Positions 1 through 9,931 of a stretch of 64,000 nt of DNA are shown piece after piece. Under the pieces are notes generated by a model. It ran no database searches. It had not been told where the DNA came from and saw only the letters and a list, made by a program, of their open reading frames with translations. The stretch is from NCBI GenBank assembly GCA_018894105.1, contig CM032121.1:33522230-33586229 (forward strand), given 5' to 3'. Position numbers and translations under genes: made by a program. How positions within the stretch are numbered: the first letter of the stretch is position 1; every line of letters begins with the position of its first letter. Source of the DNA: Jacaranda mimosifolia (Eukaryota > Streptophyta > Magnoliopsida > Lamiales > Bignoniaceae).

Positions 1-1008
1 GTCTTCTTTGACCAAATATTTAAGTGAGCTCAAAGCATTCATTTCTAAGAAATTGGTGATCGTCTTAAACTATGCTGCGGATAGATGACGATAATGTGAT
101 TAATTGGCCAAAACCAATTTCAAATGAATGAGAAAATAATAATCAAAGTGAGCTACTTGATAGTTGACTTAGAAGACTAATAAAAAAGCCAATGGAATGG
201 GAGAGATGAACTTTATCCCACATTAGAAGATGAATAAAAGGTGGACTAAAATAAATACTTCAAGTGTGGAGGTAAGGGTTAGGCCCCTTGGGTACCACAA
301 GTGTTTGGAAGGAAGAGGGCCTACATGGTAGTGGGTTCAATCCAACCCACCTATGAGTGCCGCCACCCGGCCGACTCAGCTCAACTCGGCTTGGGCTTGG
401 GCTTGGAATAAATTAAATTGGGCCTTCAACCCAATATTAACTTTTTGGATCAAATTTAATATGATTTTATTTGGCCCAACAGAAACCATCAAACTTTGGC
501 CAAATATTAAATCTTCAACATGAATTTCTAGAAATTGGAAAATAAGTAGAATAAATCCTCCAACAGAGGATGCACCTGGACTACATCCTTCCAACTTTCT
601 ATGTTGGAAAACTAGTTGCTGCTTGGGAAAAAATGTAGTCGCTTTGACCACCTTTCAACTGCTTATTTGGCACTTTAAATTTGTCCTGAATAACATTATT
701 CCAAACAATTATCTTCATATTCATACAACATTTTCTGCATAGTCCAGAAAAAGCGAGTTCAGTATGCTTGAATTTGAAGTGAACAAATAGTGTGTAGTAC
801 TGCTACTGTTTGATAAAGTCGTTGTATCTTGGAGACGATAGCTAGTTTGCCGTTAGCATTAGTGCGGGACTAATTCGTCTTAAAGACAGAGAGCTCCACT
901 CTCGCCTCGACTACTTTCTACCTTCTAATCACATAATTTATACTAGTGGATTAACATGACTTAAATATTTACTCATCATATTACTCAACTTCCACAACTT
1001 CCTTTCTT
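1..1008 (+). mobile_element. Partial copia-type LTR at window edge
   Basis: The first base lies about 12 nt inside an LTR of the same family as the LTRs at 1014 and 6538. Similarity is clear from base 1 to about 912, including the GGTACCACAAGTGTTTGGA block near 290-310 and a conserved GTGGGTT/AACCCAC hairpin at 331-350. After the shared CTCGACTA near 905-912 the sequence differs from the other two copies for about 95 bases, so its 3' end is a different U5, an insertion or unrelated flank. It stops directly against the AATAC target site of the next element. It could be a solo LTR or the 3' LTR of an element lying to the left of the window. Confidence 0.75.
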
Positions 1009-1013
1009 AATAC

Positions 1014-2039
1014 TGTTGGAAATTGGTCTTCTTTGACCAAAACTTTAAGTGTGCTCAAAGTATTAATTTCTATTAAATTAGAGATCATCGTAAACTACGC
1101 CGCCATTAGATAACGATAATTGGTTTAATTGGCCAAAACCAATTTCGAGTGAATGAGAAATTAATGGTTAAAGTGAACCACTTAAAGGTTGACTAAGAAG
1201 ACTAAAAATAAGTTAAAGGAATAGGAGGAGTGAAAACTCCATCCTACATTGAAAATTGAGTAAAAGGTAGCCTTGAATATAAGTCTCAAGTGTTGAGGTA
1301 AGGGATGGGCCCTTAGGGGTACCACAAATGTTTGGAGGGGAGATGACCTACAGGGTTGTGGGTTTAATCCAACCCACACACATGCGCCGCCGCTGCCGCC
1401 CGCCCATCTAGCCGGCTCAGCTTAGCTGGCGTGGCATGGTGTGGTCTTAGGTTTGGGCTTGGATTAAATCCAATTGGGCCTTCAACCTAATATTATTTTT
1501 TAGGCCAGAAAAATTAACTTTTGGACCAGACTTTATCTGACCCAATGGAAATAAATTTATTTTGGCCCAAACCCTTCAAACTTCTGCTGATAAGTTTCCA
1601 ACATCATCCTGATAAGTTTGAAATAGGATAAATAAGTCCCTTCAGTCTCAGTATCTTGAAAAGCAAGAAATGAATGTGGACAGCAACCTTTGGACTGGTT
1701 GCATGGAATTCTGTAGTAACATTGATGCTGTATTTACCACCTTCAACCATCTTGTTGGCTATATGTATCCTCAGTCTCGGATTACAATTCATTTAGAAAA
1801 TGATATACTGCATTCTCTACGAAAATAGTAAATAAAAATAGTGAGAGTTTAATACACTTAAAATTTGAGAAATAAGATGGTTTGTAGTGCTGCTATCGCC
1901 TTAAATTAATCATTGTATCTTGGTAAAAGATAACCATAGTTCCGTTAGCACTAGTGCGGGGCTAATTCGTGTTACAGACAGAGAGCTCCACTCTCTCCTC
2001 GACTAGTTGATTACAGAAATTCCATACACAACAGTAAAA
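1014..2039 (+). repeat. 5' LTR of copia element
   Basis: Direct repeat of 6538-7539, start TGTTGGAAATT. The end GTAAAA corresponds to TTAACA of the 3' LTR, so the terminal CA is mutated here. The copies differ by scattered substitutions and small indels, which indicates an old insertion. A perfect 7 bp stem (GTGGGTT / AACCCAC) sits at 1358-1377. Confidence 0.9.
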
Positions 2040-2072
2040 AATTTTAAGATGAATTACTCGACTTCTGTAATC

Positions 2073-3326
2073 ATGATATAGAATCAATTCACTGTTCCAC
2101 CGACCACTATTGCTCAAGGCACTACACTAGTTCCTGCTCCTATTCTTGCTCATTGAGAACGACCAACAAAATTCACTAGGCTTGACTTTAAGAGGTGGCA
2201 GCAGAAAATATTGTTTTACCTAACAACTTTGAGCCTTATCAGATTTCTAAAGAAAGACGCTCCTATTATACCCGAAGTCAACATTGATGTCCAAAAACGG
2301 GCAGCGTTGGATGCTTGGAACCAAAGCAATTTTCTGTGCCGAAACTACATTCTGAATGGATTGGATGATTCGATGTACAATGTATACAGCCCTCTTAAGA
2401 CAGCTAGAGAGCTGTGGGACTCACTAAATAAGAAATATCAGGCAGAAGATTCCGGTTTGAAGAAATTTATGGTGTCCAAATTTCTGGACTACAAGATGGT
2501 GGATTTCAAATCCATCATGAGTCAAGCCCAAGAATTGCAGATTATTCTAAACGAAATTTATGCTGAGAATATGACTTTGAGCAAATCCTTCCAAGTCGCC
2601 ATGATTATTGAAAAGCTACTGCCATTATGGAGGGACTTCCAGAATTATCTCAAACACAAACGAAATGAGATAACTCTAGAAAATCTAATTGTCAGATTGA
2701 GAATTTAGGAGGAAAATTAGATGACTAATGCCAAAGCAAGCAAAATCAAAATGGAGGCCAAAGCAAATTTGGTTGAACTAAGTGCAAGTAAAAAGAGAAA
2801 GCACCAAGGAACTGGCTCAAACAACAAAGGCAAGAAACCTATGAGGTTTCAAGGAAACTGCTACAACTGTGGAAAGCCAAACTATAAGGCCAAAGATTGT
2901 CGGTTTCCCAAGAAGAACAAATTGAATCAAGCCCATGTGATTGAGGCAAAGTCCGTACCATTAGACTTCTCTGAATTAAACCTCTCGGCTGTGATTTTTG
3001 AAGCCAATATTGTTGATAATTCGAGAGAGTGGTGGATTGACACTGGTGCCATTCGGCACATTTGTTCTGAAAAGTATATATTTTCAACTTATACTCTTGT
3101 CACTGGAAAGAATCTGTACATGGAAAATTCGGCAACTTCTGATGTTGTCGGAATGGGCAAGGTTGTTCTGAAGATGACTTTTGGCAAGGAGCTGATGCTG
3201 AATGAGGTTCTTCATGTACCAGGCATATGCAAGAACTTAATGTCAGGATCTCTACTAGTGAAAAATGGTTTTAAGCTTGTATTTGAGTCTGATAAATTGT
3301 GCTTTCTAAGAATGGCCTATTTCTAG
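2073..3326 (+). pseudogene. copia gag and protease relic
   Basis: A single frame runs from a likely ATG at 2073 but is cut by TAG at 2079, TGA near 2154, and two TAGs at 2706 and 2718. The longest open parts are 2211-2708 and 2721-3326. The first contains a typical plant copia gag (UBN2-type) helical region. The second has a CCHC-like zinc knuckle near 2863-2905, in which the histidine position of CX2CX4HX4C is replaced by tyrosine, followed by the aspartic protease site WWIDTGA near 3031. Loss of the knuckle histidine and the in-frame stops show decay. Confidence 0.88.
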
Positions 3327-4095
3327 GCAGACGCTATGTGCAGAATGGGTTATTCAAGTTCAATGTAATGCATGTAATCAAAGTTGTTCAAGTGAATAAT
3401 AGTAATAATGTCTCTGGTTCTGCTTACTTGACTGCGTATTATGAATTATGGCATGTTAGATTAGGACATGTCAATTTCAATACTTTGCGCAGATTAGTAA
3501 ATTTGGAATTGTTGCTTCAATTTCAAATTGACACAACTCATAAGTGTGAAATCTATATTGCCAAAGCTCCTTTTCACTCGGTTGAAAGAAGCACAATGCC
3601 TCTAGAATTGATTCATAGTGATATATGTGGTTTAAAATTTGTGCAAACCAGAGGTGGGAAAAAGTACTTCATTACCTTTATTGATGGTTGCACAAGGTTT
3701 TGCTACGTATTTCTATTATGAAGCAAAGATAAAGCACTAGAATCTTTCAAGTACTACAAAACTGAGGTTGAAAATCAACTTAGCAAACAAATTAAAGCTA
3801 TCAGAAGTGATAGAGACAGTGAAGATGGAGCACCGTTTGAAGAATGCTGCTCAACCTTCGGCATTATTCATCAAATAACGACTCCTTACTCACCTCAATC
3901 CAACGGAGTTGCTAAATGCAAAAATCGCACTCTTAAGGAAATGATGAATGCTATGTTGATTAATTCAGGGTTACCCCAGAACATATGGGAGGAAGCTATT
4001 CTTTCAGCTAACCATATTTTGAACAAGATACCCACAAAAGAAAGGATGAAACCCTATATGAATTTTGGAAATGCCACAAACCTTCGTACAAATAT
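3299..4095 (+). pseudogene. copia integrase relic
   Basis: The frame opens at 3299 with the pre-integrase HHCC module (WHVRLGH near 3449). Its last zinc ligand has become tyrosine (CEIY). The catalytic core follows, with the first Asp in HSDICG near 3615 and the second in IRSDRD near 3810. A TGA at 3719-3721 breaks the core. The normally invariant catalytic glutamate after SPQSNGVA is a lysine at about 3915 (GAA to AAA). A two-base frameshift near 4058 moves the downstream reading into the frame used by the RT part. The integrase is therefore dead by several independent lesions. Confidence 0.88.
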
Positions 4096-5950
4096 GTGAA
4101 AGTATGGGGGTGTTTGGCCAAGGTGGAAGTACCTAATCCAAAACAGGTAAAAATAGGACCAAAAACTATTGATTGCATTTTCATTAGATATACACACAAC
4201 AATAGTGCCTATAGATTCTTAGTGCACAAATCAGTAGTTTCTGATATAAATAAAGGCATGATCATTGAATCCAAAAATTCTGTATTTTTCGAAAATGTCT
4301 TTCCTTGTAAAGATAAGGAAGTATCCAGTTCTCATAAAAGATCTTTGGAATCAACTAGTGGTTCTCAAACGAACGAAGAACCAAGACGAAGCAAAAGGGT
4401 TAGAAAAGAAAAGACATTTGGTCCAAACTTTCTAACTTATCTGTTAGAAAATAAACCATGGATAATTGGTAAAGCATTGTCCAGTCCAGAAGCACCTCTT
4501 TGGAAAGAAGCTATCAACAGGGAAATAGAGTTGATTATAAAGAATCACACTTCGAAGCTTGTTGATCTCCCAGCAGGCCGCAAACTATTAGGCTGGAATT
4601 GGATCCTTAGAAAAAAATACAAAGTAGATGGTTCTATAGATAAATGCAAAGCTCGACTGGTAGCAAAAGGGTTCAAACAAAAGGAAGAACTTGGTTTCTT
4701 CGATATTTACTCACCAGTGACAAGAATAACGTCCATCAGGGTGCTTATTGCAATAGCAGCCCTGAATAACCTTGAAATACATCAAATTGATGGAAAAACT
4801 GCCTTCCTGAATGGTGAGTTAGATGAAGAAATATATATAGAACAACCTGAAGGATTTATTGTTTCCAGGCAAGAAAGGCAAGTTTGCAAGCTTGTTAAGT
4901 CATTGTATGGGCTCAAACAAGCTCCGAAACAATGGCATGAAAATTTTGACAAAGTAATGTTGCTAAATGGTTTAAGACAAATGAATGTGACAAATGTGTG
5001 TACCTAAAAAGCATTTAGAATGAATTTATCACGATTTGCCTGTACGTTGACGACATGCTGATAATGGGTAGCACTCAAAATGTTATCTTGACTATCAAGA
5101 AAATGCTTCAGAAGCATTTTGACATAAAAGACATAGGTATAGCGGATGTCATACTGGGGATTAAGATTATTAACATGTCTAATGGACTAATTCTGATTCA
5201 ATCCCATTATGTTGAGACAATTCTCAAGAAATTTAATGTGTATGATAGTTCTCCCGTAAAAACGCCCTTGGATCCCAGTCAACATCTGAGCAAAAATTAT
5301 CTTGAACCCGTATCTCAAGTAGAATACTCAAGAATAATATGAAGTTTGATGTTTCTAACAAACTGTACTCGCCCCGACATTGTGTGCTCAATAAGTAATT
5401 TGAGTAGATTTACGAGCAGTCCAAGCAATGTACACTGGAAAGCACTAATAAGGGTACTCAGATTTCTTAAGTACACAATGGATTACAGGCTACACTACAC
5501 TAGATATCTAGTTGTATTGAAGGCTACAGTAATGCTAAGTGGATATCTGATATGAAAAACACCAAGTCCACAAGTGGGTATGTGTTCACCCTAAGTGGAG
5601 TTGTTGTGTCCTAGAAATCCTCTAAACAAACGTGCATAGCTCGTTCTACGATGGAGTCTGAATTCATAGCTTTAGACAGAGCCGAAGAGAAGCAGAATGG
5701 CTTTGAAGTTTTCTGGAGGATATTCCTTGTTGGCCTAAACAGATTTTTGCCATCACAATAAATTGTGATAGTCAATCGGCAATCGGTAGGGCTCAAAGCA
5801 GCATGTATAATGTTAAATCTCGTCACATCAGACGACGACATAATACCATAAGGCAATTGATCTCAAATAGGGTAATTTCACTTGACTATGTGAAATCCAA
5901 GAAAAATTTAGCGAATCCATTAACCAAAGGCCTACCCAAAGATCAAGTGA
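4096..5950 (+). pseudogene. copia reverse transcriptase and RNase H relic
   Basis: 4096-5007 carries the end of integrase and the RVT_2-type polymerase with recognisable blocks (KARLVAKGF near 4650, FDIYSPV near 4700, KTAFLNGELDEEIY near 4798). A one-base frameshift near 4970 and a TAG near 5017 precede the catalytic YVDD at 5043-5054, which is intact. The second half of RT and the start of RNase H continue at 5055-5342 and 5346-5555, broken by a TGA at 5340. RNase H motifs (SGYVFTL near 5574, [10 protein letters not shown] near 5645) lie in a further shifted frame with stops. No complete protein can be read. Confidence 0.88.
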
Positions 5951-6537
5951 AATGACTGTCGAGATGAATGGGATTAAAACCCATAAGCTTAAGAACTGAA
6001 ATTGCAGACACCCAACCATGATGATTGGAAATCCCAAGAACTTGGTTCAATGAGATAACTAAGTTATGAAGGTTCACATGAGCACTTCAACCCATTCCTA
6101 TGACATGGAAGTGCTGCCTGCTAAGAAGGTACAAGGCTAAGTCTCGATTCTTAATGATTCCTAGAGCTAGAATAGCGGAGTATGGCAAGCTACTCTCTGT
6201 GGGAGATCACCTATGTAAGTGTGAAGAAGGGCCGCTTCATGGTAAACACTTATGAATCCAAGATCGGTGCCTATGACCAAAACGGACACAACCGAAAAGA
6301 ACTAAAAGTGTAAGGACAATTATTGTGTGCGCACTGTTGTTTTGGTTTACACCAACGGCTGAACAGTTTAAAACATCACATTCACTGCTTAGCCAAGTAA
6401 GCCTGATAGTATTTTACTAAGGAAGGTTCAAAGCCACAAGCTACCTATCCTGATGCAATAGTTGTTTACATGAACTCTCTTGTGTCTGCACACTCATCTG
6501 CATCATCAGTCGAATTAGTTTCCATTCATGTGGGATC

Positions 6538-7539
6538 TGTTGGAAATTAGTCTTCTTTGACCAAAATTTTAAGTTTGCTCAAAGTATTAATTTCTAAGAA
6601 ATTGGGGATCGTCGTAAACTACGCCGCGGGTAGATGACGATAATGGGTTTAATTGGCCAAAATCAATTTCAAGTGAATGAGAAATTAGTGGTTAAATGAG
6701 CCACTTAAAGGTTGACTAAGAAGACTAGAAATAAACTAAAGGAATAGGAGGAGTGAAAACTACATCCCATGTTGCAAATTGAGTAAAAAATAAACTTGAA
6801 TATAAGTCTCAAGTGTAGAGGTAAGGGATGGGCCCTTGGGGGTACCACAAGTGTTTGGAGGAGAGAGGACCTACATGGTTGTGGGTTCAATCCAACCCAC
6901 ACGTGCGGGCCGCCACTGCAGCCCACCCGTCCGGCCGACTCAGCTTAGCTGGCGTGGCGTGGTCTTGGGTTTGGGCTTGGATTAAATCCAATTGGGCCTT
7001 CAACCTCATAGTAATTTTTAGGCCAGAAAAATTAACTTTTGGACCAGACTTTATTTGACCTAATGGAAATAAATTTTATTTTGGCCCAAACCCTTCAAAC
7101 TTCTGCTTATAAGTTTCCAGTATCATCATGATAAGTCTAAAACAAGATAAGTAAGTCCCTTCAGTCTCAGCGTCTTGGAAAGCAAGAAATGAACCTGGAC
7201 AGCAACCTTTGGACTGTTACATGGAATTCTGTAGCAACATTGATGCTGCATTTACGACCTTCAACCATCTCATTGGTTATATGTATCCTCAATCCCGAAT
7301 TACAATTCATTTAGAAAATGATATACTGCATTCTCTACGAAAATAGTAAATAAAAACAGTGAGAGTTCAAAATAAGACGGTTTGTAGTATTGCTACCGCC
7401 TTAAATCAGTCGTTGTATCTTAGAAGACGATAGCCATAGTTTCATTAGCACCAGTGTGGGGCTAATTCATCTTAAAGACAGAAAGCTCTACTCTCGCCTC
7501 GACTAGTTGATTACAAAAATTCCATACACAACATTAACA
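6538..7539 (+). repeat. 3' LTR of copia element
   Basis: Direct repeat of 1014-2039; starts TGTTGGAAATT and ends ...TTAACA, followed at once by the AATAC target duplication (7540-7544). The conserved GTGGGTT/AACCCAC hairpin lies at 6881-6900. Confidence 0.92.
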
Positions 7540-7544
7540 AATAC

Positions 7545-8060
7545 TACATTGAAAATCACATGAGAAGCACAGGGAGCCGAGCTGCCAAGGCATAGCAGAA
7601 AGGGGCTCACCAGAGGCAGTTGGATAGATGATGGGTAAGCGCCTCAAAGTGTTCATCTCCCCCAAGAAATGCTTCAAAATTCAAAATGTTGGTGAGCCAC
7701 TAAAACTTGCTGGAATAGTCTGCAGCCGTGCCTTTGCCATTGCGCGCCGCCTCCACCTCCTCTCCGCCCCACCCTCCTCCAATATAACGAATGAAACTAC
7801 CAATTCTTCTTGTCTTGGTAACTTGGTCTTAGTAGAGATTAAACTTGATTTACATTGTTCCATATGTTAGTTTTAGGCAAAAAATAAATAAATAAATAAA
7901 GTTTCTAAGCTGTTCTCCTTTTGCATCGGATTTTGATTAAATATCTTGATTTAGAATACAAATTTTACAGCCTGACAATGCCAAATGTTCCATCGTGCAA
8001 ACTCAAAAACAGAAGATCAACGCAAGAATTCATGAAAAAAGGAAAAAGTTCTAATAGTAT
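7545..8060. other. Unassigned stretch with a GC-rich island
   Basis: No supported gene. Bases 7560-7790 are markedly more GC-rich than the surroundings and read open on both strands for 60-80 codons, but neither translation resembles a family I know. It may be an old exon or the captured edge of a transposon. Bases 7880-8060 are probably 3' UTR and flank of the minus-strand gene that ends at 8069. Confidence 0.3.
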
Positions 8061-8068
8061 GACTTTTC

Positions 8069-8551
8069 TCACCATTTCTGAGCTTCCGGTCCTAAAATCC
8101 CATTCACAACAGAAGTGGCGATCAGAACTCCGACCGCCTCCGCTCCGGCGACCACTCCGGCCTGCGCCAGCCCGCCGAAGCTCACAGCTGTCTTGATCTC
8201 CTTTTCTGCCGCCTCAATTCCCTTCTCGGCCGACTCTACCCCCTTCTCTGCAGCCTCAATCCCCTTCTCAGCCGCCACGATTCCCTTATCCGCTGCCTCG
8301 AAGCCTTCCTTCACTATCTCTTCCGCCTGCTGCTCCGCCTTCCGCAGGCCTTGCCTCAGCCCGAACAGCGGTATGTCCTGCGCTCTCGAAGGCATCTCCA
8401 TCGCCTTCAATGCCGTCGTGGCGGTGAGCAGTAGCAAGCACTGCCTCCGTGTTGGAAGCGCCACCGGCGCATGTTTTCTAGCGTGCGCCTTTTGGGGAGT
8501 GGATTGCGCAGGGAGAGTTTGTGCTACGATGATTGAGCTTGTGGAGGCCAT
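8069..8551 (-). CDS. Small heptad-repeat protein, probably thylakoid lumen
   Basis: Intact single-exon gene of 160 residues, start ATG at 8549-8551. I do not recognise a named family. Residues 1-34 are rich in Ser, Thr, Ala and Lys and almost free of acidic residues, as in chloroplast transit peptides. A twin arginine at 35-36 followed by a hydrophobic run (38-50) and a possible cleavage site SRA/Q at 57 resembles a Tat-type thylakoid-transfer signal (inference). The predicted mature part starts QDIPLFGLR and is strongly helical. Residues 86-120 are five consecutive seven-residue units of the type AAEKGIE, an amphipathic coiled-coil-like ladder. Residues 125-152 are a hydrophobic Gly/Ala-rich segment that could be a membrane helix. 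GC content is higher than in the flanks. The opposite strand is also open here, but only because of the repeats. Confidence is high that it is a gene and moderate for the location. Confidence 0.8.
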   Translation of the reverse strand: MASTSSIIVAQTLPAQSTPQKAHARKHAPVALPTRRQCLLLLTATTALKAMEMPSRAQDIPLFGLRQGLRKAEQQAEEIVKEGFEAADKGIVAAEKGIEAAEKGVESAEKGIEAAEKEIKTAVSFGGLAQAGVVAGAEAVGVLIATSVVNGILGPEAQKW

Positions 8552-9139
8552 GGCTTTTCACTCCGACAGCAAAAGTGATCCTCTCAATTCAATTCAAGTT
8601 CAACAAATGCCTGTGATTTTGTGGTCTGGTTTTACCGGGATCACAGAGTGAAAAGACCAGAAACCCAACAACCAGCCGCCAAAAAAGCACGAATGAGGGA
8701 AAGAGAAATAATTCCTCTGAATAGGCGAAACTCGTCAATTCATATAAAAGACTAATACTTGGACATGTGCCGTTAGATTGTACAATACTTTATTTATAAT
8801 ATATATTTTTTATTGTTATATATATAATAATTCATGATTTGTTTATGTATGCATCTATAAAATTTGAGTAACAACACAAATTGTAAAACTGTTATTCAAG
8901 AAGTTACTTTTATTACTATTTACTACTTAGAATCAAGACAATAAAGCTGTTTATTTTGCCACAAAGTAGAACTTCTGCAAATGCAAAATTGGGGTTTTCC
9001 TCTTGGCAATGCAAAATTAGAGCGTTATAGTTCACCTCTTACACACACACACACATATTTTAAATATACAATCATGAATTTATTTTTTCAACAAGACAAT
9101 AGTATTTTATAATTGAAATCGAATCATTTAAATTAAAGT
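8552..9139. other. Upstream region of the 8069-8551 gene, then AT-rich spacer
   Basis: A TTTATAT-like box on the minus strand near 8745 is the only promoter-like element seen. An (AC)n microsatellite lies near 9042-9054. No other gene is visible. Confidence 0.4.
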
Positions 9140-9245
9140 ACAAACTGCACATTTTTATGCACATAAGGAGCTCATTCGAGTTTAAACTCCTAACCTCCCA
9201 CATAATGGGCAGTCTAATGACACTGGGCAACAAGCCACTCGACCC
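9140..9245 (-). mobile_element. tRNA-derived SINE, older copy
   Basis: Read on the minus strand, this stretch matches the SINE at 56082-56182: a GTGGC...CCCAGTGTCATTAGAC block, then TGTGGGAGGT, then a decayed B box (GAGTTTAAACTC where the other copy has GAGTTCGAGCTC), and the shared AATGAGCTCCT-ATGTG end. The decayed B box and the absence of an obvious target duplication suggest an older insertion than the 56 kb copy. Confidence 0.7.
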
Positions 9246-9931
9246 TCTTATGTATATTTTTACTCGAGCAAATTAAGCACTCCTCAGACAATTTAAAAGT
9301 AGTTTTGACAAAACCAGATTTTCCTTCCTCCCATCAATTATACAACAATTTTATGGTACTTCTAGGGCTTGTTTACTATGATTGATTAGGTTAGACATAC
9401 AATTTCATATGGCCCAATCAATTGTTTACTTTCACATAGTTGGGCCCGTTGTTTGAAAGCTGGCCCGGTATGAAATCCAAGTTTTGGTTGATAATTAGTC
9501 ATGGACCAAACGTTGGGATCAGATAATCCATGTCAACCCAGTATATCTAGTCCGAAATAAAATGTCATAATTGCCCTTTAAATGTTAAACTCAACTACAG
9601 CTATACCTTTGGATATTTTTTTTGTACTTAACCAATTTAAGCCAGATTGCATCTCTATCTGAGACAAAGGCTAGCACAAGAAAGCTCCACATATTTTTCG
9701 TTTAATCCCTAAATCCGGTAAGTTCTTAGTATTTTGTTTGTTTATTCTTTCGTTGAGTAAACTTTTACTTTTATATGTTTTTTAAGTTACAGATCGATAA
9801 TCGAAGGTTATGGTTTTGTGAGCATTATTGGCTACTACGAAATCAACGATTCAAGTGAATACTAAGTGAGTAAGATTTAGATTTTGAAATTTCAGATAAT
9901 TAATATTTATTTGGTAATATTGGTCTTGTAT

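Larger units (their letters stand above)
1014..7539 (+). mobile_element. Ty1/copia LTR retrotransposon, complete but degenerate
   Basis: Two long direct repeats (1014-2039 and 6538-7539), both starting TGTTGGAAATT, enclose gag, protease, integrase, reverse transcriptase and RNase H relics in copia order (integrase before RT) on the plus strand. The 5 bp direct repeat AATAC at 1009-1013 and 7540-7544 marks one insertion event and fixes the right end at ...TTAACA, six bases past the ACAACA that first looks like the end. No canonical initiator-Met primer site follows the 5' LTR, so it is eroded. The coding part carries at least three frameshifts and many stops, so the copy cannot act alone. Bases about 5950-6537 are a non-coding 3' region ending in a short purine-rich stretch before the 3' LTR. 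Confidence 0.93.

Noticed and set aside
2031..2090. Primer-binding site for initiator tRNA-Met
   Set aside because: No TGGTATCAGAGC-like sequence follows the 5' LTR; too eroded to call.
8115..8651. 178-codon open frame on the plus strand
   Set aside because: It is the reverse of the heptad-repeat gene; the repeats keep the opposite frame open. The minus-strand protein has transit and Tat-like features.
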